Positions 14,178-23,678 are shown, numbered from the stretch's first letter. The stretch: 28,889 nt of DNA from Actinomycetes bacterium (GCA_023428065.1 JAEYZI010000025.1:1-28889); one strand, 5' to 3'. Made by a program: numbers and translations. Notes: generated by a model not told the origin, from the sequence alone.

Positions 14178-14962
14178 CACGCCACCTGCTCGATCGCGAG
14201 CATGAACGAGGCGATCTCGGATGCCTCCATGCGCGCACGGTCGGAGACGACGCGGCCGTCGGCGAGGAACACGACACGGTCGGCGTAGCTCGCCGCGACC
14301 GGGTCGTGGGTGACCATCGCGATCGACTGCCCGTAGCTGCGGGTCGCCGCCTGCAGCACCTGCAGCACCTCGCGACCGGTGCGCGAGTCGAGGTTGCCGG
14401 TCGGCTCGTCCGCGAAGACGAGCTCGGGCCGCGTGACGAGCGCTCGCGCGATCGCGACGCGCTGCTGCTGCCCGCCCGAGAGCTCGTGCGGGCGATGGCT
14501 CAGTCGCGGCTCGAGGCCGAGCACGTTCTCGAGCTCGTCGATCCACTCGCGCTCTCGCACGCTCGGCGTGCGCCCGTCGAGCTCGAACGGGAGCAGGAGG
14601 TTGCCCTCGACGTCGAGCGTCGGCACGAGGTTGAAGGCCTGGAAGACGAATCCCACGCGGCGGCGGCGCAGGAGGGTGAGCTGCTCGTCGCCGAGGCCCC
14701 CGATCTCCGTGTCGCCGAGCCACACGCGTCCCGAGCTCGGCGAGTCGAGTCCGGCCATGATGTGCATGAGCGTCGACTTGCCCGAGCCCGAGGGGCCCAT
14801 GATCGCGGTGAACTCACCGCGGCGGATGCCGAGGGTCACCTCGCGGAGGGCGTCGACGCGCGCGCCGTGTGCCCCGTAGCTCTTGGTGAGGTTCTCGACG
14901 CGGGCGACGAGACCGCCCGGGGTGTGCTGCTCGGCAGCGTTCGGGTTACTGGTGGTGTCCAT
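14177..14962 (-). CDS. ABC transporter ATP-binding protein (LolD/MacB type)
   Basis: The product is 261 residues with all motifs: Walker A GPSGSGKS (56-63), Q-loop Gln108, signature LSGGQQQ (161-167), Walker B LVFADEP (181-187) and switch His219. EPTGNLDSRTG is typical of the MacB/LolD/FtsE branch, which energises FtsX-like permeases. It pairs with the overlapping permease. The ATG at 14962 has a TAGCGT -10-like element ending six bases upstream and no Shine-Dalgarno, suggesting leaderless transcription. An inverted repeat 61 bases upstream (15009-15038) is a candidate site for the response regulator encoded just upstream. Export of a toxic compound or peptide is likely, but the substrate is unknown. 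Confidence 0.95.
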   Translation of the reverse strand: MDTTSNPNAAEQHTPGGLVARVENLTKSYGAHGARVDALREVTLGIRRGEFTAIMGPSGSGKSTLMHIMAGLDSPSSGRVWLGDTEIGGLGDEQLTLLRRRRVGFVFQAFNLVPTLDVEGNLLLPFELDGRTPSVREREWIDELENVLGLEPRLSHRPHELSGGQQQRVAIARALVTRPELVFADEPTGNLDSRTGREVLQVLQAATRSYGQSIAMVTHDPVAASYADRVVFLADGRVVSDRARMEASEIASFMLAIEQVA

Positions 14963-15008
14963 GCTTCGACGCTAGGGACGAGGTGCCGCGCGCCGCGTCC
15001 GCCTGCGC

Positions 15009-15038
15009 GCGTCATCCCGTCCGCCTGGAGGATGACGC
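15009..15038. promoter_or_regulatory. Candidate response-regulator site upstream of the ABC operon
   Basis: GCGTCATCC (15009-15017) and GGATGACGC (15030-15038) are perfect 9-bp inverted arms with a 12-base spacer. The centre lies 61.5 bases upstream of the predicted start at 14962, a usual distance for an activator. Confidence 0.55.
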
Positions 15039-15066
15039 CCGCTCGCCGCCGGGGACGACGGGCGCT

Positions 15067-15732
15067 CTACAGGAGCCGGTTCTCGAAGGCGTAGACGACG
15101 AGCTGCACGCGGTCGCGGAGCCCGAGCTTCGCGAGGATGCGCGAGATGTGCGTCTTGACGGTCGCCTCCGAGACGAACTCGCTGCGCGCGATCTCGGCGT
15201 TCGAGAGCCCCCTGCCGGCGAGCAGGAAGATGTCGCGCTCGCGCGAGGTGAGCGCCGCGAACTCGGCGGGCTCGCCGCCCGCGACGGCGCGCGAGTCGAA
15301 GTGCTCGAAGAGCTCGCGGGTCGCCGACGGAGCGATGACGGCGGTTCCCGCGTGCACCGTGCGGATCGCCGCGAGCAGGAACTCCGGGTCGGAGTCCTTG
15401 AGCAGGAAGCCGCTCGCCCCCGCCCGGATGGCGCGCGTCGCCGCCTCGTCGAGATCGAAGGTCGTGAGCACGATGACCCTGGGCGCCGGGCGCCGGGCCG
15501 CGTCGGCCGCCGCGAGGATGCGCTCGGTCGCCTCGATGCCGTCGACGCCCGGCATGCGGATGTCCATGAGCACGACCTGGGGGCGCTCCCGCTCGACGAG
15601 CTCGACGCCCGCGCGACCGTCGCCCGCCTCCCCTGCGAACTCGAGGTCGGGCTGGGAGCTCACGAGCATCCGGATCCCGGTGCGGAAGAGGGCCTGGTCG
15701 TCGACGAGAGCGACGCGGATCTTCTCGGTCAT
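15067..15732 (-). CDS. NarL/LuxR-type response regulator
   Basis: The product is 221 residues. The receiver domain (6-122) carries the acidic pair DD (11-12), the phosphorylated Asp57 in VVLMDIRMPGVDG, a Thr near 90 and Lys112. A LuxR-type helix-turn-helix (about 150-215) follows: LTSRERDIFLLAGRGLSNAEIARSEFVSEATVKTHISRILAKLGLRDR. Phosphorylated dimers bind inverted repeats. It starts at ATG 15732 within the kinase stop (ATGA overlap), so the pair is translated together. The likely target is the exporter downstream, whose promoter region holds the repeat at 15009-15038. The arrangement resembles DesKR and VraSR systems, which respond to membrane or envelope state, but the signal here is unknown. 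Confidence 0.95.
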   Translation of the reverse strand: MTEKIRVALVDDQALFRTGIRMLVSSQPDLEFAGEAGDGRAGVELVERERPQVVLMDIRMPGVDGIEATERILAAADAARRPAPRVIVLTTFDLDEAATRAIRAGASGFLLKDSDPEFLLAAIRTVHAGTAVIAPSATRELFEHFDSRAVAGGEPAEFAALTSRERDIFLLAGRGLSNAEIARSEFVSEATVKTHISRILAKLGLRDRVQLVVYAFENRLL

Positions 15733-16937
15733 GCGGTCGGCTCCTCCAGGGCGAGGGTCGGCTGGGCTCCGGCGGGCGCGGCGGGGAGCCACGCGGTCAC
15801 CGTGAAGAGGTTCTCATCGGCGGTCGTCCGCAGCCAGCCCCCGCCGAGCGTCGCGCGCTCGGTCATGCCGGCGATGCCGTGCCCGACGGGCGGGACGGCG
15901 AGCGGGATGAGGCCCGTGCGCGGGCGCGCCTCGACGAGGTGACTCACGACGGAGAGCCCGACGCCGTGCGAGCTCCAGTCGAGCCGCACCGTGACGGGCC
16001 GCGTCACATCGGCGTGCCGCAGGGCGTTCGTGAGCGACTCCTGCACGATGCGGTACACGGCGATCTGCTGGGCGGTGCCGAGCGGGAGCGGGACGCCGCT
16101 GTCCTCCCGCCGCACGTCGACGCCCGAGGCGCGCACCTGGTCGACGAGCCGGTCGAGGTCGTCCAGGGTGGGCTGCGGGCCGTCCTCCTGCTGGTAGCGC
16201 AGCTGGGCGAGCAGCACCCGGACGTCGGCGAGGGCCTCGCGCGCGGTCGTCGCGATCGTGCGCAGCGCCTCCTCGGCAGCGGCCGGGTCGCTCCGGGCGG
16301 CGTAACGGGCCCCGTCCGCCTGCGCCACGACGACGGCGAGCGAGTGGGCGACGACGTCGTGCATGTCACGCGCGATGCGGGTGCGCTCCTGCTCGGCGGC
16401 GACCTCCTGCCCCGCCGCGATCGCGGCGGCGCGGCTCTGCCGTGCGCGCGTCAGGGTGCGCACGAGGAGGCCGATCGACCACGAGAGGCCGAAGCTCACG
16501 AGCGAGGAGACGAGCGCGGCGACGCCGAAGGCCGAGACGAGATCGCCCTGCCACCCCATCCACTCCCCCGAGCGCAGGTTGGGGCTCAGGGTCACGTAGA
16601 AGGTGATCGTGAGCGAACCGACGAGGACGGATGCGAGCCCGGCCCACAGCACCGGGCGCGTCCCATAGGCGGCCGTCGCGTAGAGCACGCCGAAGATCGC
16701 GATGTTGGCGGGCGTCGGGGTGCCCCCGAGCGACATCTGCACGATCGCCGTGAACCACGCGATCGAGAGCGAGAACGCGGGGCTCAGCCGGCGGAAGACG
16801 AGCGCCGCGCACATCCCGAAGAGCACGAGCGTGTCGACGGCGCCGAGGGTCATGTACGGCAGCAGCAGGAGGACGAACGCGGCGGTGGGCGCGGCGATGT
16901 CGATCGCGAGCTGCCCCCGGGTGAGCGTCCTCCACAT
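15729..16937 (-). CDS. Sensor histidine kinase, HisKA_3 (DesK/NarX-like)
   Basis: The product is about 402 residues. Five or six membrane helices fill residues 10-160, with almost no extracytoplasmic loop, so the signal is probably sensed in the membrane. A coiled dimerisation segment follows (160-190). The phosphorylated His193 is in ARDMHDVVAHSL, the HisKA_3 motif. The ATPase domain shows TNALRHA (N box) near 290 and GHGIAGMTERA (G box) near 360. It phosphorylates the adjacent regulator. The ATG at 16937 is chosen over GTG at 16946 because TACCGT ends six bases before it, while nothing suitable precedes the GTG. A CATCC/GGATG repeat about 60 bases upstream suggests autoregulation. Confidence 0.92.
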   Translation of the reverse strand: MWRTLTRGQLAIDIAAPTAAFVLLLLPYMTLGAVDTLVLFGMCAALVFRRLSPAFSLSIAWFTAIVQMSLGGTPTPANIAIFGVLYATAAYGTRPVLWAGLASVLVGSLTITFYVTLSPNLRSGEWMGWQGDLVSAFGVAALVSSLVSFGLSWSIGLLVRTLTRARQSRAAAIAAGQEVAAEQERTRIARDMHDVVAHSLAVVVAQADGARYAARSDPAAAEEALRTIATTAREALADVRVLLAQLRYQQEDGPQPTLDDLDRLVDQVRASGVDVRREDSGVPLPLGTAQQIAVYRIVQESLTNALRHADVTRPVTVRLDWSSHGVGLSVVSHLVEARPRTGLIPLAVPPVGHGIAGMTERATLGGGWLRTTADENLFTVTAWLPAAPAGAQPTLALEEPTA

Positions 16938-16990
16938 GCCTCTCACGGTACGCGTCCGCCGCGGGCGCGTCCGCCGCGCGGCGGCGAAAT

Positions 16991-17003
16991 CATCCGCGGG
17001 ATG
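16991..17003. promoter_or_regulatory. CATCC/GGATG repeat upstream of the kinase gene
   Basis: CATCC (16991-16995) and GGATG (16999-17003) are separated by three bases. The centre lies 60 bases upstream of the predicted kinase transcript start. The same half-sites occur at 15009-15038, but with a longer spacer and longer arms. Confidence 0.35.
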
Positions 17004-17009
17004 TACGCC

Positions 17010-17909
17010 TCAGAAACCGAGGCGGGAGAGGTACTTCGGGTCGCGCTGCCAGTTGGGCGCGACCTTGACGCGCAGCGACAGGAAGACCTTGCGGCCCACG
17101 AGCTGCTCGATGCCCTCGCGCGCCCGAGCGCCCACCTCCTGCAGACGCGCGCCACCCTTGCCGATGACGATGCCCTTCTGCGAGTCCCGCTCGACCCACA
17201 GGTTCGCGTAGACCTCGACGAGGTCCTTGTCGTCGCGCTCGACGATGTCGTCGATCGTCACGGCGAGCGAGTGGGGCAGCTCGTCCGAGACGCCGTCGAG
17301 CGCCGCCTCGCGGATGAGCTCCGCCACGCGGTGGTCGAGGGTCTCGTCGGTCACGGCGTCGTCGGGGTAGAGCGGCGGCGACTCCGGCAGCAGGCCGATG
17401 AGCTGGGTGAGCAGCGTGTCGAGCTGGATGCGGCTCGTCGCCGACACGGGGATGATCGCCTCCCACTCGCGCAGCTCGCTCACGGCGAGCAGCTGCTCGG
17501 CGACGGCGGGGCGCGGGACGGCGTCGATCTTCGTGACGATCGCGACCTTCTTCGCGCGCGGGAAGTGGTCGAGCTGCTCGTTGATGAAGCGGTCGCCCGG
17601 TCCGATCTTCTCGTCGGCCGGGACGCAGAAGCCGATGACGTCGACGTCGCCGAGGATCGAGGTGACGACGGCGTTGAGCCGCTCCCCGAGCAGCGTGCGC
17701 GGCCGGTGGATGCCGGGGGTGTCGACGATCACGAGCTGGCCGTCGCGCGTGTGGACGACGCCGCGGATCGCAGAGCGCGTCGTCTGCGGCTTCGGCGAGG
17801 TGATCGCGACCTTCTCGCCCACGAGGGCGTTCGTGAGGGTCGACTTGCCGACGTTCGGGCGCCCCACGAAGGTCGCGAACCCCGAACGGAATCCGTCAGC
17901 ATCGGTCAT
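17010..17909 (-). CDS. era: GTPase Era
   Basis: An essential GTPase that binds the 3' end of 16S rRNA and aids 30S maturation. The product is 299 residues, the normal length. The G motifs are GRPNVGKS (16-23, G1), DTPG (63-66, G3), TKID (126-129, G4) and SATS near 157 (G5). The C-terminal KH domain, with GIVIGKGGARLQEVGARAR and RKVFLSLRVKV, binds RNA. The ATG at 17909 overlaps the stop of the CNNM gene (ATGA), making translation coupled. In this order YbeY, PhoH and Era, all linked to RNA processing and ribosome assembly, form one transcription unit. The stop is followed by the promoter of the sensor kinase. Confidence 0.98.
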   Translation of the reverse strand: MTDADGFRSGFATFVGRPNVGKSTLTNALVGEKVAITSPKPQTTRSAIRGVVHTRDGQLVIVDTPGIHRPRTLLGERLNAVVTSILGDVDVIGFCVPADEKIGPGDRFINEQLDHFPRAKKVAIVTKIDAVPRPAVAEQLLAVSELREWEAIIPVSATSRIQLDTLLTQLIGLLPESPPLYPDDAVTDETLDHRVAELIREAALDGVSDELPHSLAVTIDDIVERDDKDLVEVYANLWVERDSQKGIVIGKGGARLQEVGARAREGIEQLVGRKVFLSLRVKVAPNWQRDPKYLSRLGF

Positions 17910-19204
17910 CGCCGCTCCTCGCTCTCGAACGCGTCCTCGGCCGCGATGAGCGACGCATCACGCTCCACGACGACCGTCGCGAGGCGTTTGCGCCTGCCCT
18001 CCGTGCGCTCGGCCGTGAGCACGAGGCCCGACACGGTCGCGGTCGAGCCGGGCACGGGCAGCCGCCCGAGCGCCTTGGTCAGCAGGCCGCCCGCCGAGTC
18101 GACGTCGTCATCCTCGAGCTCGAGGTCGAACAGGTCGCCGAGCTCGTCGATCGGCAGGCGCGCGCTCACGCGGTAGACGCCCTCGGAGAGCTCGACGACA
18201 TCCGGCGTCTCACGGTCGTACTCGTCGGAGATGTCTCCCACGAGCTCCTCGATGAGGTCCTCGAGCGTCACGAGCCCCGCGATACCGCCGTACTCGTCGA
18301 CGACCATCGCGAGGTGCGTCGAGTCGCGCTGCATCTGCCGCAGCGTGTCGTCGGCCTTCTTCGACTCGGGGACGAACGTCGCGGGCCGCGCGAGATCCGC
18401 GACCGTGAGGGGCGCGCCCTCGAGCGCCTGCTCGTGACGCACGCGCGCGACGTCGCGCAGGTAGAGCACGCCGAGCACCTCGTCGGCGTCCCGGCCGATG
18501 ACGGGGATGCGCGAGACGCCCGTGCGGAAGAACTGGCCGAGCGCGGCGCCGAGCGTCGCGTCGTGGTCGATCGTGACCATGTCGGTGCGCGGCACCATGA
18601 CCTCGCGCACGACCGTGTCGCCCCACTCGAAGATCGAGTGGATGAGCTCGCGGTCGTCCTCCTCGAGCACCTCGAGCTCGGTCGCCTCGTCGACCATCGA
18701 CAGCAGCTGCTCCTCGCTCGAGAAGGTCACCGCGGTCTTCGGACGCCCGGGTGTCACGCGGTTGCCGAGCGCGACGAGCCCCGCCGCGAGCGGGCCGAGG
18801 GCCACCCGGATGGCGCGCACGATGAGGGCGGAGAACGCCACGATCCCCTTCGCGTGGGCGCGGCCGACGCTGCGGGGGCTCGATCCGACGAGCACGAACG
18901 AGGTGCCCGTGACGACGACGACCGAGGCGAGCAGCACCCACCACCACTCGCGGAAGACGGCCGCGAACATGAGGGTCACGAGCACCGCCGCGAGCGACTC
19001 CGAGAAGACGCGCATGAAGTTGACGGCATTGACGTGCGCGCCGATGTCCTCCGAGATCGCGATGAGCGAGCGCTTCGCGCGATGGTGCGCCGCGAGTTCG
19101 ACGAGGTCGTTGCGCGAGAGCACCGAGAGGGCGGCGTCGACCGCGGCGAGCAGGCCGCCGAAGGCGACCGCCAGCACCGCGACGGCGATGAAGAGCCCGA
19201 TCAT
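17906..19204 (-). CDS. CNNM/CorC family membrane protein with CBS pair
   Basis: The product is 432 residues. An N-terminal DUF21 membrane domain (about 1-140) has three or four helices, with an AAVDAALSVLSRNDLVELA motif early. A CBS domain pair (about 205-325) follows, with the family signature EVMVPRTDMVTID, then VVDEYGGIAGLVTLEDLIEELVGDI. The C-terminal CorC_HlyC domain (about 345-420) ends with VDSAGGLLTKALGRLPVPG. The family links to magnesium or other divalent cation export or homeostasis. The hemolysin name seen in databases is historical, and there is no sign of a toxin. It lies six bases after the ybeY stop and overlaps era. Confidence 0.95.
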   Translation of the reverse strand: MIGLFIAVAVLAVAFGGLLAAVDAALSVLSRNDLVELAAHHRAKRSLIAISEDIGAHVNAVNFMRVFSESLAAVLVTLMFAAVFREWWWVLLASVVVVTGTSFVLVGSSPRSVGRAHAKGIVAFSALIVRAIRVALGPLAAGLVALGNRVTPGRPKTAVTFSSEEQLLSMVDEATELEVLEEDDRELIHSIFEWGDTVVREVMVPRTDMVTIDHDATLGAALGQFFRTGVSRIPVIGRDADEVLGVLYLRDVARVRHEQALEGAPLTVADLARPATFVPESKKADDTLRQMQRDSTHLAMVVDEYGGIAGLVTLEDLIEELVGDISDEYDRETPDVVELSEGVYRVSARLPIDELGDLFDLELEDDDVDSAGGLLTKALGRLPVPGSTATVSGLVLTAERTEGRRKRLATVVVERDASLIAAEDAFESEERR

Positions 19205-19210
19205 CGCCGC

Positions 19211-19671
19211 CTACCGTCGTCGCTGGGAGTGGGCGTAGCCCACGAGGATGTCGCGCTGCAGTCCGAACATCTCGCGCTCCTCGTCGGGCTCCGCGTGGTC
19301 GAAGCCGAGCAGGTGCAGGATGCCGTGCGCCGTGAGCAGCTGGAGCTCGTCCTGCGTCGAGTGGCCCGCCGTCTTCGCCTGCTCGATCGCGACCTGCGGG
19401 CACAGCACGATGTCGCCGAGCAGCCCCGCGGGGGTCAGCTCGTCCTCCGATCCGGGGCGGAGCTCGTCCATCGGGAAGCTCAGCACGTCGGTCGGTCCGG
19501 GCTCGTCCATCCACTGCACGTGGAGCTGCTCCATGGCGGCCTCGTCGACGAGCACGATCGCGAGGTCGGCATCCGGGTGCACGTGCAGGAAGTCGAGCGC
19601 GTACGCCGACAGCCGCACGAGGGCGGCCTCGTCGACCTCGACCCCCGACTCGTTGTTGATCTCGATCGACA

Positions 19672-19672
<1 letters not shown>
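19211..19672 (-). CDS. ybeY: Endoribonuclease YbeY
   Basis: A metal-dependent endoribonuclease needed for 16S rRNA 3'-end maturation and for quality control of 70S ribosomes. The product is 153 residues, the normal length. The zinc site HGxLHLxGxDH is intact as HGILHLLGFDH (His116, His120, His126). TDVLSFPMDE (61-70) and GDIVLCPQVA (86-95) are the other conserved blocks. The ATG at 19672 overlaps the phoH stop (TGATG). Coupling with phoH, era and the CNNM gene is the usual actinobacterial order, so function in ribosome maturation is well supported. Confidence 0.97.
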
Positions 19673-20731
<1,059 letters not shown>

Positions 20732-20739
<8 letters not shown>

Positions 20740-21079
20740 GGGTGCCTTCCGCGAGTCCCCCCGCGAGCACGTGGGCGTGCACGTGGAACACGGTCTGCCC
20801 GGCGTTCGGGCCGGAGTTGAACACGAGTCGGTAGTCGCCGTCGGAGTGCTCGGCGGCGAGCTGCTTCGCGACGGCGACGACCGCGGCGAGCAGCTCCGGG
20901 TCACCCGCCGCGAGGGATGCGACGTCGGGGTACGCGCTCGTCTTGGGGACGACGAGCAGGTGCACGGGCGCCTGCGGTGCGATGTCGCGGAACGCGATGA
21001 TCCGATCGTCCTCGTAGACGATGTCGGCGGGGATCTCGCGCGCGATGATCCGCTCGAAGATCGTGGGGGCGTCCGGCAT
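20732..21079 (-). CDS. HIT domain nucleotide-binding protein (Hint type)
   Basis: The product is 115 residues, typical of the Hint branch of histidine triad proteins. These enzymes hydrolyse AMP linked to amines or acyl groups, such as aminoacyl adenylates. The active site HVHAHVLAGG has His99, His101 and His103. CxxF is not conserved, but TIFERIIAREIPADIVYEDDRIIAFRDIAPQAPVHLLVVP (6-45) is clear. The ATG at 21079 has TAGACT ending six bases upstream; GGAGG lies too close to be a good ribosome site, so leaderless initiation fits better. It is the first gene of the HIT-phoH-ybeY-CNNM-era run, so this promoter probably serves all five genes. Confidence 0.95.
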
Positions 21080-21099
21080 GCCTCCAGTCTACGGAAGGG

Positions 21100-21115
21100 C
21101 GGGCGGGGTCGCCCG
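21100..21115 (-). terminator. Hairpin after the APH-like gene
   Basis: CGGGCG and CGCCCG pair over 6 bp with a four-base loop. It begins eight bases past the stop of the APH-like gene. There is no U-tract. It lies just upstream of the HIT promoter. Confidence 0.45.
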
Positions 21116-21123
21116 TGCCGGGC

Positions 21124-21849
21124 TCATCCGGCGTTCCAGAGCGCGCGGTAGTACGCGATGCGCTCCCGGTCGGGCTCGACGCCGTAGGCGTCGTGGAACT
21201 CGTCGTCCCAGCCCTCGCCGTAGTTCCAGCCGAGGCTCATCGCCGCGACCGCGAGATCGGCCCAGCGGTCGGCGACCCCGAGCGCCGCGAGGTCGACGTG
21301 GCCCGACCAGCGGCCGTCCGGGCCGACGATCGTGTTGGGTGCGCACGCGTCGGCGTGGCAGACGACGAGGCGGTCGACGGGCGGCGGATCCCCGAGCTCA
21401 TCGCCCACGACCGGGTCGAGCCTCGCGAGGCGGCTCTCCGACGACCACGAGAACGGGCAGGCGATGACGGGAAGCGCCTCGTGGAGCGCGCGCAGGCCCT
21501 CGCCGATCGCGCGGACGGCCGCGCGCGGCTCCCGCACCCACCGGGGCGCGACGGCGCTCTCGCCGGGGATGGCGCGCGTCACGAGCAGCTCGCCGCGCTC
21601 ATCCGCCGCGTACTCGAGCACCTCGGGCACGGGATGGAAGCGCACGGCCCACACCAGCCGATCGCGTTCGGCCGCGAGCGAGATGCCCGTGCCGACGGGG
21701 TTCCACTTCAGGTAGCGGCCCGCGCGGGAGTCGCGGAAGGTGAGCCCGCCGAGCTCGTTGCGCCACACGGCCTCCGGGTCGCGCACACGCGCGCGCACGG
21801 CATCCGGCACCTCGACGGGGCCGCGGGGAGCCGAGGCGAGCGGCGTCAC
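21124..21849 (-). CDS. APH(3')-like aminoglycoside phosphotransferase family protein
   Basis: The product is 241 residues with a protein-kinase-like fold. The catalytic loop reads CHADACAPNT (His165, Asp167, Asn172), where aminoglycoside 3'-phosphotransferases have HGDxxxxN: Gly is replaced by Ala but the catalytic Asp is kept. The metal-binding Asp186 is in GHVDLAALGVADRWADLA, matching the IDLGRxGxADRxxDLA pattern. LKWNP (47-51) is the candidate ATP lysine region. Many actinobacteria carry such chromosomal genes that are not proven to give resistance, so a role in resistance is possible but unproven. The GTG start overlaps the rsmE stop (GTGA), so it is expressed with the dnaJ operon. Confidence 0.85.
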   Translation of the reverse strand: MTPLASAPRGPVEVPDAVRARVRDPEAVWRNELGGLTFRDSRAGRYLKWNPVGTGISLAAERDRLVWAVRFHPVPEVLEYAADERGELLVTRAIPGESAVAPRWVREPRAAVRAIGEGLRALHEALPVIACPFSWSSESRLARLDPVVGDELGDPPPVDRLVVCHADACAPNTIVGPDGRWSGHVDLAALGVADRWADLAVAAMSLGWNYGEGWDDEFHDAYGVEPDRERIAYYRALWNAG

Positions 21850-22571
21850 CAGCGCCCCAGGCGGCCCGCGATCACCGCGAGCGCCGCGGGGCCCGCCGTC
21901 GAGGTGCGCAGCACCTCCGGGCCGAGCCGGGCGAGCACGGCGCCCGCCTCGGCGAAGCGGTCGAGCTCGCGGGGGGCGATGCCACCCTCGGGACCGACGA
22001 CGAGGGTGACGCGTTCCACGCCGTCGAAGGCGATGCCCGTGAGCCGGGTCTCCGCCGACGGCTCGAGCACGACGACGAGACCCGGCAGGCTCACGAGCTG
22101 GGCCGTCGTCGCGAGCGGGGCGACCTCGGGCACCCACGGGCGGATCGCCTGCTTGCTCGCCTCCCGCACGATCGTGCGCCACCGCTCCTCGTTGCGCGCG
22201 ACCTTGACGCCCTCCCAGCGCGTCACCGAGCGCTCGGCCGCCCACGGGATGACGCCCGCGACCCCGAGCTCGGTGGCCGCCTGCACGGCGAGCTCGTCGC
22301 GGTCGCCCTTCGCGAGCGCCTGGGCGAGCCACAGGGCGGGGACGGGCGCCGGCTCGTGGGCGACCTCGTCGACCTCGACGGCGAGCACCCCGGGCTCCCC
22401 CGCGACGACGGTCCCCCGCACGAGCGTGCCGTGTCCGTCGCCGAGCGCGATCCGCTCGCCCGGCCGGATGCGGGCGACCTGGAGGGCGTGCCGCGCCTCG
22501 TCGCCCGTGACCTCGACGCGCGCGCCGACACGCGCATCCGTCAGCCCCGCGGTGAGGTAGAGGCTCGCCAT
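21846..22571 (-). CDS. rsmE: 16S rRNA (uracil-1498-N3)-methyltransferase
   Basis: RsmE methylates U1498 of helix 44 near the decoding site, using S-adenosylmethionine. The product is 241 residues, the usual length. The N-terminal PUA-like domain covers about 15-75, with GDEARHALQVARIRPGERI. The C-terminal SPOUT knot holds KGDRDELAVQAATELGV, ERWRTIVREASKQAIRPWVP, LVVGPEGGIAPRELDRF and LGPEVLRTSTAGPAAL, which form the SAM site. It starts at ATG 22571, nine bases past the dnaJ stop, and continues the hrcA-dnaJ-rsmE order common in Gram-positive bacteria. Confidence 0.96.
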   Translation of the reverse strand: MASLYLTAGLTDARVGARVEVTGDEARHALQVARIRPGERIALGDGHGTLVRGTVVAGEPGVLAVEVDEVAHEPAPVPALWLAQALAKGDRDELAVQAATELGVAGVIPWAAERSVTRWEGVKVARNEERWRTIVREASKQAIRPWVPEVAPLATTAQLVSLPGLVVVLEPSAETRLTGIAFDGVERVTLVVGPEGGIAPRELDRFAEAGAVLARLGPEVLRTSTAGPAALAVIAGRLGRW

Positions 22572-22580
22572 GGCTCCGGG

Positions 22581-23678
22581 TCAGCCCAGGAAGCGGTCGC
22601 GGAGCTTCGCGAAGAGGCCCTGCTGGAACTTCGAGAACTGGGGCTTGGCGGGCGGGCGCTTCGACGCGAACTGCTTGATGAGCTCCGTCTCGCTCGAGTT
22701 GAGGCGCACGGGCGTCTGCACGTGGATGCCCACCCGCAGGTCGCCGCGGCCACCGCCGCGGAGGCGCGTGATGCCGCGATCCTTGACGGTCACGACGTCG
22801 GCCGACTGCGTGCCGGGCTTGATCTCGATCGAGACGGGGCCGTCGAGGGAGTCGAGCGTCACCTGTGCGCCGAGGATGGCATCCGTCATCTGCACCTCGA
22901 GCGTCGCGAGGAGGTCGTCGCCCGAGCGGCTGAAGATGTCGTGGTGGCGCACCTTGACCTCGAGGTAGAGGTCGCCGTTCGGGCCGCCCGCGGGGCCGGC
23001 CTCGCCCTCGCCCGGCAGGTGCAGGCGCATGCCCGTGTCGACACCGGCGGGCACGTCGACCGCGACCTTGCGCTTGGCGCGCACGCGCCCCTGACCCGCG
23101 CACGTCGGGCACGGGTTCGGGATGACGGTGCCGTAGCCGCGGCACGTGCCGCACGGGCTCGACGTCATGACGTTGCCGAGGAGCGAGCGCACGGAGCGCT
23201 GGATCTGCCCGGTTCCGCCGCAGATGTCGCACGTCGCCATGCTCGTGCCCGGCGCGCAGCACGAGCCCTCGCACGCCGCGCACAGCACGGCCGTGTCGAT
23301 CTCGAGCTCGTGCTTCGTGCCGAAGACGACCTCGTCGAGGTCGATCTCGATGCGCAGCAGGGCGTCCTGCCCCCGCTCGGTACGCGAGCGCGGACCGGCC
23401 GTGCGGCCCGCCGCGGCGCCGAAGAAGCTGTCGAAGATGTCGCCGAAGCCGAAGCCCTGGCCGCCGAAGCCGCCCGCCCCGCCCATGTCGTACCGCTCGC
23501 GCTGCTCCGGATCGCTCAGCACGTCGTAGGCGTGGGTCACGAGCTTGAAGCGCTCGGCCGCCTCGTCCGACGGGTTGACGTCGGGGTGCAGCTCGCGCGC
23601 GAGCCGGCGGTAGGCCTTCTTGATCTCCTCGGCGGAGGCGGTGCGCTCGACCCCGAGCACCTCGTAATGGTCGCTCAA
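22581..23678 (-). CDS. dnaJ: Molecular chaperone DnaJ
   Basis: A co-chaperone that delivers substrates to DnaK and stimulates its ATPase. The product is 365 residues. The J domain (2-70) has HPD at 31-33. A short Gly/Phe linker (GGAGGFGGQGFGFGDIFDSFFG) follows. The zinc domain holds four CxxC repeats: CAACEGSC, then CDICGGTG, CGTCRGYG and CPTCAGQG. The first deviates from CxxCxGxG, as is common in the second actinobacterial DnaJ paralogue (DnaJ2). The C-terminal substrate domain reaches the end. The TTG start at 23678 overlaps the hrcA stop (TTGA), with AAGGGGA just before it. No dnaK or grpE lies nearby, which also fits DnaJ2. Confidence 0.95.
   Translation of the reverse strand: MSDHYEVLGVERTASAEEIKKAYRRLARELHPDVNPSDEAAERFKLVTHAYDVLSDPEQRERYDMGGAGGFGGQGFGFGDIFDSFFGAAAGRTAGPRSRTERGQDALLRIEIDLDEVVFGTKHELEIDTAVLCAACEGSCCAPGTSMATCDICGGTGQIQRSVRSLLGNVMTSSPCGTCRGYGTVIPNPCPTCAGQGRVRAKRKVAVDVPAGVDTGMRLHLPGEGEAGPAGGPNGDLYLEVKVRHHDIFSRSGDDLLATLEVQMTDAILGAQVTLDSLDGPVSIEIKPGTQSADVVTVKDRGITRLRGGGRGDLRVGIHVQTPVRLNSSETELIKQFASKRPPAKPQFSKFQQGLFAKLRDRFLG

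Noticed and set aside
16941..16980. Two GCGTCCGCCGCG copies near the kinase start as a functional direct repeat
   Set aside because: Low-complexity GC-rich sequence of this kind is common here, and the spacing does not match any similar pair upstream of the exporter.
15879..18176. A plus-strand open frame of 765 codons
   Set aside because: It lies antisense to the kinase and era, whose motifs are complete.
17906..19204. Hemolysin function for the CNNM/CorC protein
   Set aside because: The name is historical. The domains are DUF21, CBS pair and CorC_HlyC, with no pore-forming toxin feature.
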